This document shows positions 39,172 through 48,303 of a DNA stretch of 64,000 nt, piece by piece. The notes under the pieces are model-generated. The model saw only the letters and a list, made by a program, of their open reading frames with translations, was not told the DNA's origin and made no database searches. The stretch comes from Streptomyces virginiae (GTDB lineage: Bacteria; Actinomycetota; Actinomycetes; Streptomycetales; Streptomycetaceae). Numbering within the stretch: the first letter of the stretch is position 1; every line of letters begins with the position of its first letter. Made by a program: the position numbers and the translations under genes. The stretch spans positions 1 to 64,000 of the forward strand of contig NZ_JOAK01000019.1 in the NCBI RefSeq assembly GCF_000720455.1, read 5' to 3'.

Positions 39172-39511
39172 GACGCCTCTCCCTCTTTCGGTGAGCGGCG
39201 GTGACTCTCGCGGTGGCACACCGCCGGTCCCACGGCGGCGCACAGGAGAGGCCGCCGGTAGCGGCCATTGCACCGGCTGCGCTCCCGCGGCGGCGCTGCC
39301 ACGGTGCGTTCGATGCGGGGAATGTAGCGAGCAGGTCCGCTCAGCGGAAGGGCTCGTCCAGAATCCGGGCGCGTGCTACCTGTTTGTGCCGTTTCCTGAT
39401 CGCCTCAGGTGTCGTTTCGTGACAACGATTCGCACAGGCGCGGAAACTGCGGGACGACGAAGGGGTCCGTGCGAACCTCCGCACGGACCCCGTCATACGT
39501 TTCGGGCGAAC
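39172..39511. other. 340-nt gap between IclR and the helicase
   Basis: No gene seen. It contains a terminator for the helicase at 39462-39491 (GGGGTCCGTGCG / CGCACGGACCCC, 6-nt loop). The IclR promoter lies in the left part. A small palindrome TGTCGTTTCGTGACA sits at 39411-39425. Confidence 0.65.
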
Positions 39512-41296
39512 TCACCGCATACGGGTCGCCCACTCCTGCACCTTCTTGATGCGCTCGCGGATCTGCCCCGCGGTCGCCTCCGCGCTCGGCGGTCCGCCGC
39601 AGACGCGGCGCAGCTCCGTGTGGATCACGCCGTGCGGCTTGCCGCTCTGGTGGACGTAGGCGCCCACCATCGTGTTGAGCGACTTGCGCAGTTCGAGCAG
39701 TTCCTTGTGGGAAACCACGGGCCGCCGCTCGGCCGGCAGCTCCAGCAGGTCCGCCTCCGTGTCGGGCTTGCGCCGGCTGTGCGCGATCTGCCGGGACTGC
39801 CGTTTCTGCAGCAGCATCTGCACCTGGTCCGGTTCCAGCAGCCCGGGGATGCCGAGGTAGTCCTGCTCCTCCTCGCTGCCCGGGTGCGCCTGCATGCCGA
39901 ACTCGGCGCCGTCGTACAGCACCCGGTCGAAGACGGCGTCGGACTCCAGCGCCTCGAAGGACATCTGCTCGTCCTCGCCGGTGTCCTCGTCCTCCTGCCG
40001 GTTCGCCTCGTCCATCTCCTTCTCGGACTCGGCGTAGGGGTCCTCCTCGCCCTGCTTCTTCGGCTTGTCGAGGACGTGGTCGCGCTCGACCTCCATCTCG
40101 TTGGCGAAGCCGAGGAGGTAGGGGATGGTCGGGAGGAACACGGACGCCGTCTCGCCGCGCCTGCGCGAGCGCACGAAGCGTCCGACGGCCTGCGCGAAGA
40201 ACAGCGGGGTGGAGATCGTCGTCGCGTACACGCCGACGGCGAGGCGCGGTACGTCGACGCCCTCGGACACCATGCGGACCGCGACCATCCAGCGGTCGTC
40301 GTTCGCGCTGAAGGTGTCGATGTTCTTCGACGCCCCGGTGTCGTCGGACAGCACCAGGGTCGGCTTGGTCCCGGTGATCTCCCGGATCAGCTTGGCGTAC
40401 GCGCGGGCCGAGTCCTGGTCGGAGGCGATGACGAGCCCGCCCGCGTCGGGGATGCCCTTGCGGACCTCGGTGAGCCGCTGGTCGGCGGCGCGCAGCACGT
40501 TGGGCATCCAGTCGCCGCGCGGGTCCAGGGCCGTGCGCCAGGCCTGCGAGATGGCGTCCTTGGTCATCGGCTCGCCGAGCCGGGCGGCGATCTCGTCGCC
40601 CGCCTTGGTCCGCCAGCGCATGTTGCCGCTGTAGGAGAGGAAGATGACCGGCCGGACGACGCCGTCGCCGAGCGCGTTGCCGTAGCCGTAGGTGTAGTCG
40701 GCGGAGGACCGCCGGATCCCGTCGTTGCCCTCTTCGTAGGTCACGAACGGGATGGGGTTGGTGTCGGACCGGAAGGGCGTACCGGTCAGCGCGAGCCGGC
40801 GGGTCGCCGGGTCGAACGCCTCCAGGCAGGCCTCGCCCCACGACTTCGAGTCACCGGCGTGGTGGATCTCGTCGAGGATCACCAGGGTCTTGCGCTGCTC
40901 GCAGCGGTTGCGGTGGAGCATGGGGCGCACGCCGACACCGGCGTAGGTGACGGCGACGCCGTGGTAGTCCTTGCTGAGCGGGCCCGCCGAGTACTCGGGG
41001 TCGAGCCGGATGCCTATCCGGGCCGCGGCCTCCGCCCACTGCTTCTTCAGGTGCTCGGTGGGCGCGACGACGGTCACCTGCTGCACCACGTGGTGGTGCA
41101 GCAGCCAGGAGGCGAGGGTGAGGGCGAAGGTGGTCTTGCCTGCGCCGGGGGTCGCGACGGCGAGGAAGTCCCGCGGCTGGTTCTGGATATAGCGGTCCAG
41201 CGCTCCCTGCTGCCAGGCGCGCAGCTTGCTGGCGGTGCCCCACGGGGCACGGCCAGGGAAGGCGGGTGAGAGGTGGTGGGAGGCGGTAGTAGTCAC
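39512..41296 (-). CDS. DEAD/DEAH-box superfamily II helicase
   Basis: A 594-aa helicase. Walker A is ATPGAGKTTFAL, motif II is LVILDEIHHAG, motif III is LALTGTPFRSD, and motif VI is QAVGRFVRSRRRGE; an acidic stretch (EANRQEDEDTGEDEQ) lies in the C-terminal third. The start is the GTG at 41296. Widely conserved in Streptomyces, with an unclear role in DNA repair or RNA metabolism. Terminator follows at 39462. Confidence 0.93.
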   Translation of the reverse strand: MTTTASHHLSPAFPGRAPWGTASKLRAWQQGALDRYIQNQPRDFLAVATPGAGKTTFALTLASWLLHHHVVQQVTVVAPTEHLKKQWAEAAARIGIRLDPEYSAGPLSKDYHGVAVTYAGVGVRPMLHRNRCEQRKTLVILDEIHHAGDSKSWGEACLEAFDPATRRLALTGTPFRSDTNPIPFVTYEEGNDGIRRSSADYTYGYGNALGDGVVRPVIFLSYSGNMRWRTKAGDEIAARLGEPMTKDAISQAWRTALDPRGDWMPNVLRAADQRLTEVRKGIPDAGGLVIASDQDSARAYAKLIREITGTKPTLVLSDDTGASKNIDTFSANDDRWMVAVRMVSEGVDVPRLAVGVYATTISTPLFFAQAVGRFVRSRRRGETASVFLPTIPYLLGFANEMEVERDHVLDKPKKQGEEDPYAESEKEMDEANRQEDEDTGEDEQMSFEALESDAVFDRVLYDGAEFGMQAHPGSEEEQDYLGIPGLLEPDQVQMLLQKRQSRQIAHSRRKPDTEADLLELPAERRPVVSHKELLELRKSLNTMVGAYVHQSGKPHGVIHTELRRVCGGPPSAEATAGQIRERIKKVQEWATRMR

Positions 41297-41430
41297 GGTC
41301 TCCGGTTCGTGCTCTCGGCGTACTCGGTACGGGGCAGGCGGTCGTACGTAGGACAACCGGGCCACCCTACCGGGGCGGGCCCGCCCCTCGCGGAGGGACA
41401 GGCCCGTGACCTCGGGCGGTGCGGCGAGCG

Positions 41431-41826
41431 TCACATGGAGCGCAGCCGGGCGGCGATCGCCGCGATCCGCGTCTCGTGCCCCGCGGCCACGTCGATGACC
41501 AGGTCGTAGGCGCGTTCCTGGTCCGCGTCGGCGAGGTCGACGCCGTTGACGGCGAGGAAGGTCGCGGCCGCCAGCCACGCGGTGCGCTTGTTGCCGTCGA
41601 CGAGGGGGTGGTTGGCGGCGATGCCGTGGAGCAGCGCGGCGGCCTGCTCGTAGGGGTCCTCGTAGGCCGGGGTCCCGAACATGCGCGCCCGCGGTCGGTG
41701 CACCGCCGACTCCAGCAGGCCGGGGGCGCGCAGCTCGACGGGCCGGCCCTGGGCCAGGCAGGCGCAGGCCGCGAGATCGAGGACCTCGGCGAGCGTGAGG
41801 TGCCGGCGGGACTCGGTGGTGCTCAC
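41431..41826 (-). CDS. doc: Doc-type (Fic fold) toxin
   Basis: A 131-aa toxin of the death-on-curing family. The Fic motif is H73-PLVDGNKRTAW, close to HxFx(D/E)GNxR. Doc proteins phosphorylate EF-Tu and stop translation. The GTG start at 41826 overlaps the antitoxin stop by 4 nt (GTGA), the usual antitoxin-first arrangement. Confidence 0.9.
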   Translation of the reverse strand: MSTTESRRHLTLAEVLDLAACACLAQGRPVELRAPGLLESAVHRPRARMFGTPAYEDPYEQAAALLHGIAANHPLVDGNKRTAWLAAATFLAVNGVDLADADQERAYDLVIDVAAGHETRIAAIAARLRSM

Positions 41827-42023
41827 CGGCCGAGCCTGCGCAGGAGGGGGGCGTGCCTCTCGGCGAGCCGTGCGGCGGCTTGGGCGACCTTCTCCCGCTC
41901 GGCCCGCAGGTGGGCCCGTACGGCCTCCAGTACGACGTCTTCGGGGGTGCGCCCGGTGGCATCGGCCAGATCGCCCAGCTCCGCCCGGTCGGCGCCGGAA
42001 AGCCCGATGGTGATCTTGTTCAT
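41823..42023 (-). CDS. Antitoxin of the Doc toxin
   Basis: A 66-aa ribbon-helix-helix-like protein: the start NKITIGLSGADRAELGDLAD could form the DNA-binding strand and helix, the rest is a charged helix (VVLEAVRAHLRAEREKVAQA) likely to wrap the toxin. It should repress its own operon. The start at 42023 is preferred over 42056, which adds a basic stretch. Confidence 0.85.
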   Translation of the reverse strand: MNKITIGLSGADRAELGDLADATGRTPEDVVLEAVRAHLRAEREKVAQAAARLAERHAPLLRRLGR

Positions 42024-42077
42024 GGACGGAAACGGTAGCCGCCGGGCCGGGGCCACGGCACGGGGGTTTCCGTCGGC

Positions 42078-43532
42078 TCAGCCCTCCGCGGGCTCCAGCC
42101 GGGTCGCGACCCACGCCCCCACCAGGGCCACGCAGGCCATCGGCAGGAACACGACCGCGAACGCGGCGGGGTGCGAGGCCGCCCCCGCCCCGGCGGCGGT
42201 CACGGCGTGCGCGGCCCCGACCGCCCCGCCGCCGAGCGCGGCGAAGGCGGCGCCTCCGGCGGCCAGCAGCACGACGTTGGCGAGGGCGTCGGAGATCTGC
42301 AGGGCGGCGGAGTTGGCGCCGACCTCCTGCGGCGGGGACAGCTTGAGCAGCAGCACGCTCGTGGAGCCGATCACCAGGCCCATCCCCAGGCACCCCACGG
42401 CCCAGGCCAGCGCCAGCGTCCACACGGGCACGGACTCGATGAGCACGGCGGGCGCGGCGGCGATGGCCAGCGCCACCAGCACCATGCCGATGACCATCAG
42501 CCGTTGCCGGTAGGGGGCCGTGCGGCCCTGCGACTGCACCCAGGAGCCGCCCGCCCAGGTCACCCCGCCCAGCGCGAGGGAGAAGCCCGCCATGGTCGGG
42601 CTGAGCCCTCGCTGGGTGACGAGCATCAGCGGTACGAAGCTCTCGGCGGCGATGAACGCCCCCGCGGCGACCCCGCGCAGCAGCACCACGGACGGCAGCC
42701 CGCGCCGGGCCAGGTACGTCCCGCGCGGCAGCAGCCCCAGCACGGCGGGCACCAGCAGGGCCGCGCCGGCGATGCCGGGCACGAGCGAGAGCCACCGCAG
42801 GTCCTGGGCGGCGTACTGGAGCAGGCCCGCGCCGACGGAGATCCCGAGCGCCAGCCGGATGCGCCGCCGATCGAAGGGGCGGGGCTCGCCGTCGACGGGA
42901 CCGGAGGCGGTCCGGCGTATGGCGGGCAGTGCCACGACGAGCGGTACGACGACGAGCACGGGTATGCCGAGGAACACCCACCGCCAGCCGAGGTGCTCGG
43001 TGACCGTGCCGGAGGCCAGCGGCCCGACGATGGAGGGGACGACCCAGCTGGCGGCGAAGGCGGCCATGATCGCGGGCCGCAGCCGCTCCTCGTAGGCCCG
43101 GCTGACGACGACGTACAGCGCGACGATGACGAGCCCGCCGCCGAAGCCCTGTACGGCGCGGCCGCAGACGAACACCCACATGGCGCCGGCGGTCCCGGAG
43201 ACCACGAGCCCCGAGGCGAAGGCGGCGATCCCGACGGTCAGCGGCTTGAGCGGGCCCTGCCGGTCGGCCCACTGGCCGGCCAGGACCATGCCGAAGAGGC
43301 TGGTCGTGAAGTAGGAGGAGAAGGCGAAGGCGTACAGCCCGATCCCGTCGAGCTCGCGGGCGGCGACGGGCATGGCGGTGCCGACGGCGGTCGCCTCGAA
43401 GGCGATGAGGAAGACGACCGAGATGATCCCGATGCTGAGCGTCCGGTACGCGGGCCCCATGACACCGCTGTCCCGCGGCGGGGTCGGGAGGGGTGCGGTT
43501 CTCTGCGGCACGCGGGGTTCGAGGGCGCTCAT
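42078..43532 (-). CDS. MFS multidrug-type transporter
   Basis: A 484-aa transporter with about 14 membrane segments, in the DHA2-like group (MPVAARELDGIGLYAFAFSS, then MVLAGQWADRQGPLKPL as motif A). Likely a drug or metabolite exporter. It lies alone on the minus strand between the Doc pair and the type VII-type cluster. Confidence 0.9.
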   Translation of the reverse strand: MSALEPRVPQRTAPLPTPPRDSGVMGPAYRTLSIGIISVVFLIAFEATAVGTAMPVAARELDGIGLYAFAFSSYFTTSLFGMVLAGQWADRQGPLKPLTVGIAAFASGLVVSGTAGAMWVFVCGRAVQGFGGGLVIVALYVVVSRAYEERLRPAIMAAFAASWVVPSIVGPLASGTVTEHLGWRWVFLGIPVLVVVPLVVALPAIRRTASGPVDGEPRPFDRRRIRLALGISVGAGLLQYAAQDLRWLSLVPGIAGAALLVPAVLGLLPRGTYLARRGLPSVVLLRGVAAGAFIAAESFVPLMLVTQRGLSPTMAGFSLALGGVTWAGGSWVQSQGRTAPYRQRLMVIGMVLVALAIAAAPAVLIESVPVWTLALAWAVGCLGMGLVIGSTSVLLLKLSPPQEVGANSAALQISDALANVVLLAAGGAAFAALGGGAVGAAHAVTAAGAGAASHPAAFAVVFLPMACVALVGAWVATRLEPAEG

Positions 43533-43736
43533 CGCCCCAGCGTAAGGTGCACAGCCCGGTTTCGACCCTGTCCGTTCGACCGATCCCGCCCTCGGCCCCG
43601 GGACCTAGGTCTGTGAACGCCACATGCCAACCCTGTTGCGTCCGGGCCCTTCTCCTTCCCGGTCCGGCGCCCGCCCGCGTACGGTCGTGGACATCACCAC
43701 GGTCGTGTACCGGGACCCCGGTCCCGGCACGCGGCG

Positions 43737-43774
43737 GAGGCCGCCCGGGGGCAGGCGCACCCTTGGGCGGCCTC
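43737..43774 (-). terminator. Terminator of the type VII-type cluster
   Basis: Inverted repeat GAGGCCGCCC / GGGCGGCCTC with an 18-nt loop, 22 nt downstream of the lipoprotein stop. A second small palindrome (CGGGACC-CC-GGTCCCG, 43711-43726) lies further on. Confidence 0.65.
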
Positions 43775-43795
43775 GGTCTTTTCCGTCGCGCCGCG

Positions 43796-44353
43796 CTATG
43801 TGCCGCAGCCGGTCTGCTGCTTGGCGGACTCCAGGTACTCGGTCATGAGCGAGGTGAACAGGGCACGGGCCGTGCCCGACTTCACGTGCTCCACGGATCC
43901 GCTGAGCCCCAACTCCAGCTCGAAGGAGTCCTCGGTCCCCTTGCAGGTGAGGGCGACGCGGGCGCCCGTGTCCCACACGATCCCCTTGTCGCCCAGGGGG
44001 AGGGGCTCGGGCGCGGGCCGGTTCTGGTCGGTGGGCGGCCAGAAGAAGCTCTGCCCCAGGGGCTGACGGGTGGCCGAGACCAGGACCCGGCCCCTGCCGT
44101 CCACATCGACGTTGCACGTGGCGGCGCGGCGCTCGGCGGTCAGCCGGGCGTCGGCCGGTCCGGACACCTTCACCGTCTCCCCGTAGCCCATCAGAGGTTC
44201 CAGATCGGAGCGGGTGAAGACACCGAAGCAGGTGCGCTCCGGCAGCTGCGGGGCCGCAGCCTTCTTCTCCTCGGCGCACCCCGCCAGCACGGCCGCCACG
44301 ACCAGCGTGCCGACGAGCAGGGCTACGGTCCGGGCCCGGGGGGCGCGGCCCAT
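43796..44353 (-). CDS. Lipoprotein at the end of the type VII-type cluster
   Basis: A 185-aa lipoprotein: membrane segment VALLVGTLVVAAVLAGC ending in a lipobox. The mature domain (CFGVFTRSDLEPLMGYG) recalls DUF3558-like lipoproteins with a disulfide pair. Its ATG overlaps the stop of the 761-aa gene by one base (TGATG), so it is made together with it, perhaps as a surface partner or immunity protein. Confidence 0.85.
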   Translation of the reverse strand: MGRAPRARTVALLVGTLVVAAVLAGCAEEKKAAAPQLPERTCFGVFTRSDLEPLMGYGETVKVSGPADARLTAERRAATCNVDVDGRGRVLVSATRQPLGQSFFWPPTDQNRPAPEPLPLGDKGIVWDTGARVALTCKGTEDSFELELGLSGSVEHVKSGTARALFTSLMTEYLESAKQQTGCGT

Positions 44354-46638
44354 CAGGAGCCGCCGTTCGACGTGACGACCTGGCCGCGGCCGACGGCGTG
44401 CGCGTTGGCCGTCTGCGCCGAGGCCGTGCCGGCGAGGGCGTCGATGCTCCGCTGGTTCATGCCCGTCCCCTCCGCGGCCTTGCGGACCGATTGCGCCGCG
44501 GACTCTCCGGCCTCCACCTGGGCCTGCGTGTAGTCGAGCACGGCCTTGTGGTCGGCCTCGCCGGTCTTGTCCGCCTGGTCCTTCTTCGCCCGTTCGACCA
44601 CGCTCTCCGCGATGTCCTCCTGGAGCCATTCCACGACATCGCCGGCGAGCGGGACCATCTCCAGGTACTTGCCGCCCGCCGCGCTGATGACGCGGTTGAC
44701 CCACTTGGCGTTGTCCTCGACGCCCTTGACGTACTCCTCCGCCTTGTGGCCGTTCTCGGCGAACGTCCCCTCGGCCCTGGCCTCGGAGAGGATGCCCGCG
44801 ATCTGGCCGCCCGGGTGGACGGCGACCGTGATCGCCGCGTCGATCTCCTCGTACTCGGTGCGGTGCGCGATGACGTCGTTGACGAGTGTCGTGGTGAAGG
44901 CCCGCTGGGCGTTGGTGACGGCTCCGTACGCGTCCGGGTCCTGCCCCACCGCGCCGATGAACGCCGCCATGTCGGCCTTGTTGAACTCGGCCATCACACC
45001 GTTGGCCTTGATCATTCGGCCGGTGTTGTCCGCGGCCGCCTGGATGTCCGGCATGTATTCCGCCGCCATCTGGCCGAAGTGCCCGGACAGGCCGTTCAGC
45101 GGACCCTCCGGGTCCCCCGGCTTCGCGTCGACCAGTTCCGGCTTGTCTCCGATCTTCTCGACGATCCGCTCCATGACGGCCGCCATCTCCCTGGTGTGCG
45201 CGACCGGCGGCGCGTCCTCGTCGCCGGGGCTGCGGTGGGAGACGGCTGCCACCAGGGCGTCGCCGAGGGCCTGCTGGGCCGGGCGGAGGTCGCCGGTCGG
45301 GGTGATGTCGAAGCCGTCCATGTACGGCTTCTTGTCGAGCATGTAGTCGACCATGCCCCGGTCGTTGCCGTGCCGGCCGCCGACCGGCTTGTCGTCCTTC
45401 GTGACGATGCCGTCCTCGTTGCTGTCTTCCCGGACCGGCTCGTTGAAGAAGGCCGTCGCCGCGTCCGGGTTGTTGCCCAGCGCCTCCATGAGCCCGGTCA
45501 GCGGATAGAAGCCGCGGCCGCCCTCAGGGCCCTGGTTCAGGACGGTCTCCAGGCCGATCGGCGTGTGGAACTCCCAGGCGCCGGGGTCCTTGCGGTCCAT
45601 GGCGATCATGTCGCGGCCGACCGAGGTCAGGAACTCGGTGTCGTACTTCCCCTCGCGCAGCAGCGCGCCGAGGGCCTGGTAGCCGTAGATCTGCCGGACG
45701 CCGCCGAAGACGGCCATCTCCTTGTGCCCGGCCTTCATCAGCTGGGCCGTCCAGGCCGCGTCGAGGTGACCGGGGACGTCCTTGTGGGTGGCGAGGCCCA
45801 GCATCGCGCCCATGTCGCTCTGGATGTTCGCGACCATCAGTGCCCGGTCCTTGCCGGCGGCGCCCAGGCTCGTCGCGTCCAGGGACATCGCGGAGTACAG
45901 CTGCAGGGTGCCCTCGGCGCCGATGGTCCGGAACAGGCCCGTGGAGAACTCGGGGTCCTCGCGGTTGTCGTCCAGCAGCTCCTCCAGCTCGCGCAGCGCC
46001 TCGACGTTGCGGGCCGTGCCGCCCGGGCCGGTGACCTTCTTCATCAGGTCTGCGGCGCGGGCCGCCTGTTCGGCGTCGAGGGTGGTGAACTTCGGTCCGT
46101 TGAAGTCGTGTTCGTCCGCCGCGTTCGCCTGGAGTACGCGGGCCAGGGAGTCGTCGGCGTCCTGGGCGTTCTCGACGGCCCGGTTGACCCGGGACTGCCA
46201 GGCGTTGCGGTTCGCGTTGAGGGTCTGCTGGTGGTCGGGGTCGTGGCGGGCCGCGTTCCGCTCGGCCTCGGTGGGCAGGGGGATGGCGCTGACCCGCCCG
46301 GTGGCGTCGATCCGGAAGCCGGCCGCCGGGGCCTCCGCGGCGAGCCGCTTCAGCTCGTCCCGGGCGGCCTTGAAGGCGGCGTGGGCGTCGGCGAGGACCT
46401 GGTGCATCCCCTTGGCCGCCTTGGCCGCGTCCTCGAACTCCTTCGCCGTCTTGTCGACGAACCCGCGCGCCACCGCGGCGGTGACCCCGTTCCAGTCGGC
46501 CTTGTCGGACTTGGCCTTCATGCCGTTGCGGGCGGCCTCGGCCATCTCGTCGAGCTTGCCGGCCGTCGCCGTCCAGTCGGTGATCGCGGTCTGGAGCGTG
46601 TCCAGGGGCGCGTTCATCACGTTCTCGTACGTCAGCAT
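44353..46638 (-). CDS. 761-aa WXG-type protein (DUF6571-like), putative type VII substrate
   Basis: A large soluble protein without signal peptide. Residues 1-110 form a WXG100-like helical hairpin with the W-N-G turn in KADWNGVTAAV. The long middle has helical repeats and an EF-hand-like calcium loop DSNEDGIVTKDD (D-x-N-x-D-G-x-V-x3-D). The C-terminal ~250 residues are helical (AGGKYLEMVPLAGDVVEWLQ), as in actinobacterial DUF6571 proteins. Likely exported by a type VII system. No nuclease or ADP-ribosyltransferase motif was seen. An alternative start is 46617. Confidence 0.82.
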   Translation of the reverse strand: MLTYENVMNAPLDTLQTAITDWTATAGKLDEMAEAARNGMKAKSDKADWNGVTAAVARGFVDKTAKEFEDAAKAAKGMHQVLADAHAAFKAARDELKRLAAEAPAAGFRIDATGRVSAIPLPTEAERNAARHDPDHQQTLNANRNAWQSRVNRAVENAQDADDSLARVLQANAADEHDFNGPKFTTLDAEQAARAADLMKKVTGPGGTARNVEALRELEELLDDNREDPEFSTGLFRTIGAEGTLQLYSAMSLDATSLGAAGKDRALMVANIQSDMGAMLGLATHKDVPGHLDAAWTAQLMKAGHKEMAVFGGVRQIYGYQALGALLREGKYDTEFLTSVGRDMIAMDRKDPGAWEFHTPIGLETVLNQGPEGGRGFYPLTGLMEALGNNPDAATAFFNEPVREDSNEDGIVTKDDKPVGGRHGNDRGMVDYMLDKKPYMDGFDITPTGDLRPAQQALGDALVAAVSHRSPGDEDAPPVAHTREMAAVMERIVEKIGDKPELVDAKPGDPEGPLNGLSGHFGQMAAEYMPDIQAAADNTGRMIKANGVMAEFNKADMAAFIGAVGQDPDAYGAVTNAQRAFTTTLVNDVIAHRTEYEEIDAAITVAVHPGGQIAGILSEARAEGTFAENGHKAEEYVKGVEDNAKWVNRVISAAGGKYLEMVPLAGDVVEWLQEDIAESVVERAKKDQADKTGEADHKAVLDYTQAQVEAGESAAQSVRKAAEGTGMNQRSIDALAGTASAQTANAHAVGRGQVVTSNGGS

Positions 46639-46651
46639 GCGGGCGCCTCGC

Positions 46652-47068
46652 CTACGTCAGGTACGTGTCGATGGCGGACGCCGTGAAGTCCGCGTGGAGC
46701 TGCTGCTCGTCCTTGGCGTGGGAGGAGAGCGAGTAGTTCAGGCCGTTGGAAATGGTGGCGCAGGCGGCCACCAGGGTCTTCACCTGGCCCTCCCAGACGG
46801 TGTTGGCCTTGAGCAGGGCGGCCCCGCTCGCGAACCCTTCCCTGGTGAGGGCCCCGGCGGCCTCGGTCGTCGCGGTGGCGGCGTGCTTGCCGCCGGTCTG
46901 GAGGCGGGTGTGCAGCTCGTACGCCTCGGAGCCGATGGCGCCGATCTGGTCCTGATTGAGCGCGAGGTCGGCGCCTCCGCCTCCGGGGGCGGGGGCCTGG
47001 TTGAGCCGCATGGCGGCGTTGGAGCCGGCCGCGGCGCGAGCCGCCGACCATTCTTCGTCGAACGACAT
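46652..47068 (-). CDS. Small WXG-motif protein
   Basis: A 138-aa all-helical protein with the W-E-G turn in NTVWEGQVKTLVAACATISN, resembling ESX secretion-associated (EspC/DUF-type) partners. It lies 13 nt upstream of the 761-aa gene and probably forms a secreted pair with it. Confidence 0.82.
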   Translation of the reverse strand: MSFDEEWSAARAAAGSNAAMRLNQAPAPGGGGADLALNQDQIGAIGSEAYELHTRLQTGGKHAATATTEAAGALTREGFASGAALLKANTVWEGQVKTLVAACATISNGLNYSLSSHAKDEQQLHADFTASAIDTYLT

Positions 47069-47124
47069 CGCGTGAACCTCCGAGTCGGAGCGGTCAGGTC
47101 AGCGGTGGGGGCGGCGGGGGCGGA

Positions 47125-48276
47125 TCAACGGTTGCGGCGTACGACGACGGCGGTGACGGCCCCACCGATGAGCACACACGCCCCGAGCCCGAGCCCGACC
47201 CAGAGCAGGGAGCTACCGCCCTTCGCCTCCTCGGCCTGGGGGGCGGGGGTCTGTGCGGCCGCGCCGTCGGGCGAGGCAGTCCTGCCCCCCGCCTGGGATG
47301 CGGCAGCCAGGTCAGGCAGCGGGTAGACATCGGCAGGCCCGGGATCCCCGGGCGTCTGCAACGCGACCCGGGGCCGAACGATCCCGTAGCCGACGTAGTC
47401 GTTGCGCTGAGTTCCGTCGACCGGCTTGCCCGCGTTGTTCAGCAGGACCCGCAGGACCTGGTTGTTGGTCCAGTCGGGGTGTGCGGACCAGAGCAGTGCG
47501 GCGGAGGCGGAAGCCAGGGCGGAGGCGTCACTGGTGCCGTGGCTCTTGCACAGGCCCGTTTGGCCAGCGCAAGCCGAAACGATGTCCATGCCGGGCGCGG
47601 CCAGGTCCACCTGCGGACCGTGCTGCGATTCCTTGGTCGGCTCACCACTGGCATCTACCGCCCCCACGCCCACCACTCCCGGGGTCCCGGCGGGGTATGC
47701 GAGCTCATTAGTCGAATCGCCATAATTGCCAACAGCAGCAAAGAGCAACTTGCCTTTGAACAAGGCGTACTTCACCGCTTCAGCCCTCGCGCGGTCGTCC
47801 TCGGGCGTTCCGTCGATCCCCAAGGACATATTAATGATCTTGGCGTCCGAGTCGGCCGCGTAACGGATTGCCGCAACCCACGTGGGCGTCTTCTTTTCAT
47901 TGTTGTCGACGAGGATTGGAAGAATCTTGGCGCCAGGAGCCAAGCCGTAGCCGCCGTCACCAGTCGGGTGCTTTCCCGTTCCGGCGATCAGGGCGGCCAT
48001 GGTCGTACCGTGACTGCCCCCATCGGTAGGCCCATCATCACCTTTAGGGGTGAAACGCTTACCGGGAACGAGCTGGCCCGCCAGCTCGGGAATTTCCCTG
48101 ACCCCGTCGTCGATTACCGCAACTGTGACCCCTTTGCCCGTGGTGATCTTCCAGATCTCGTCGGCCTTCATCGCGTCGAGATGCCACTGCTGCGATCGGA
48201 TGGTCTCCGCGTGGGCCGGGGTCGCGGCGACCCCGGCCAGCAGGAGGCCCACCAGGGCCGCGGTCGCCTTACGCAT
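47125..48276 (-). CDS. Mycosin-type subtilisin protease (MycP) with C-terminal membrane anchor
   Basis: A ~383-aa S8 protease: signal peptide (ATAALVGLLLAGVAATPAHA), catalytic Asp in VTVAVIDDGV, His in GGSHGTTMAALIAG, oxyanion Asn in AAVGNYGDS and Ser in SHGTSDASALASA (the usual proline after GTSxA is missing), then a Pro/Ala linker and a membrane helix (LLWVGLGLGACVLIGGAVTA) with a basic end. This is the layout of mycosins, which process type VII substrates. The start could also be 48282 or the TTG at 48291. The middle (47650-48150) has unusually many A/T-ending codons. Confidence 0.9.
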   Translation of the reverse strand: MRKATAALVGLLLAGVAATPAHAETIRSQQWHLDAMKADEIWKITTGKGVTVAVIDDGVREIPELAGQLVPGKRFTPKGDDGPTDGGSHGTTMAALIAGTGKHPTGDGGYGLAPGAKILPILVDNNEKKTPTWVAAIRYAADSDAKIINMSLGIDGTPEDDRARAEAVKYALFKGKLLFAAVGNYGDSTNELAYPAGTPGVVGVGAVDASGEPTKESQHGPQVDLAAPGMDIVSACAGQTGLCKSHGTSDASALASASAALLWSAHPDWTNNQVLRVLLNNAGKPVDGTQRNDYVGYGIVRPRVALQTPGDPGPADVYPLPDLAAASQAGGRTASPDGAAAQTPAPQAEEAKGGSSLLWVGLGLGACVLIGGAVTAVVVRRNR

Positions 48277-48303
48277 GTGCATCCCGTACAACGTCCGTTC
48301 TGC

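Noticed and set aside
43493..44533. Plus-strand frame across the lipoprotein region
   Set aside because: Shadow frame; the minus strand has a lipobox protein coupled to the upstream gene.
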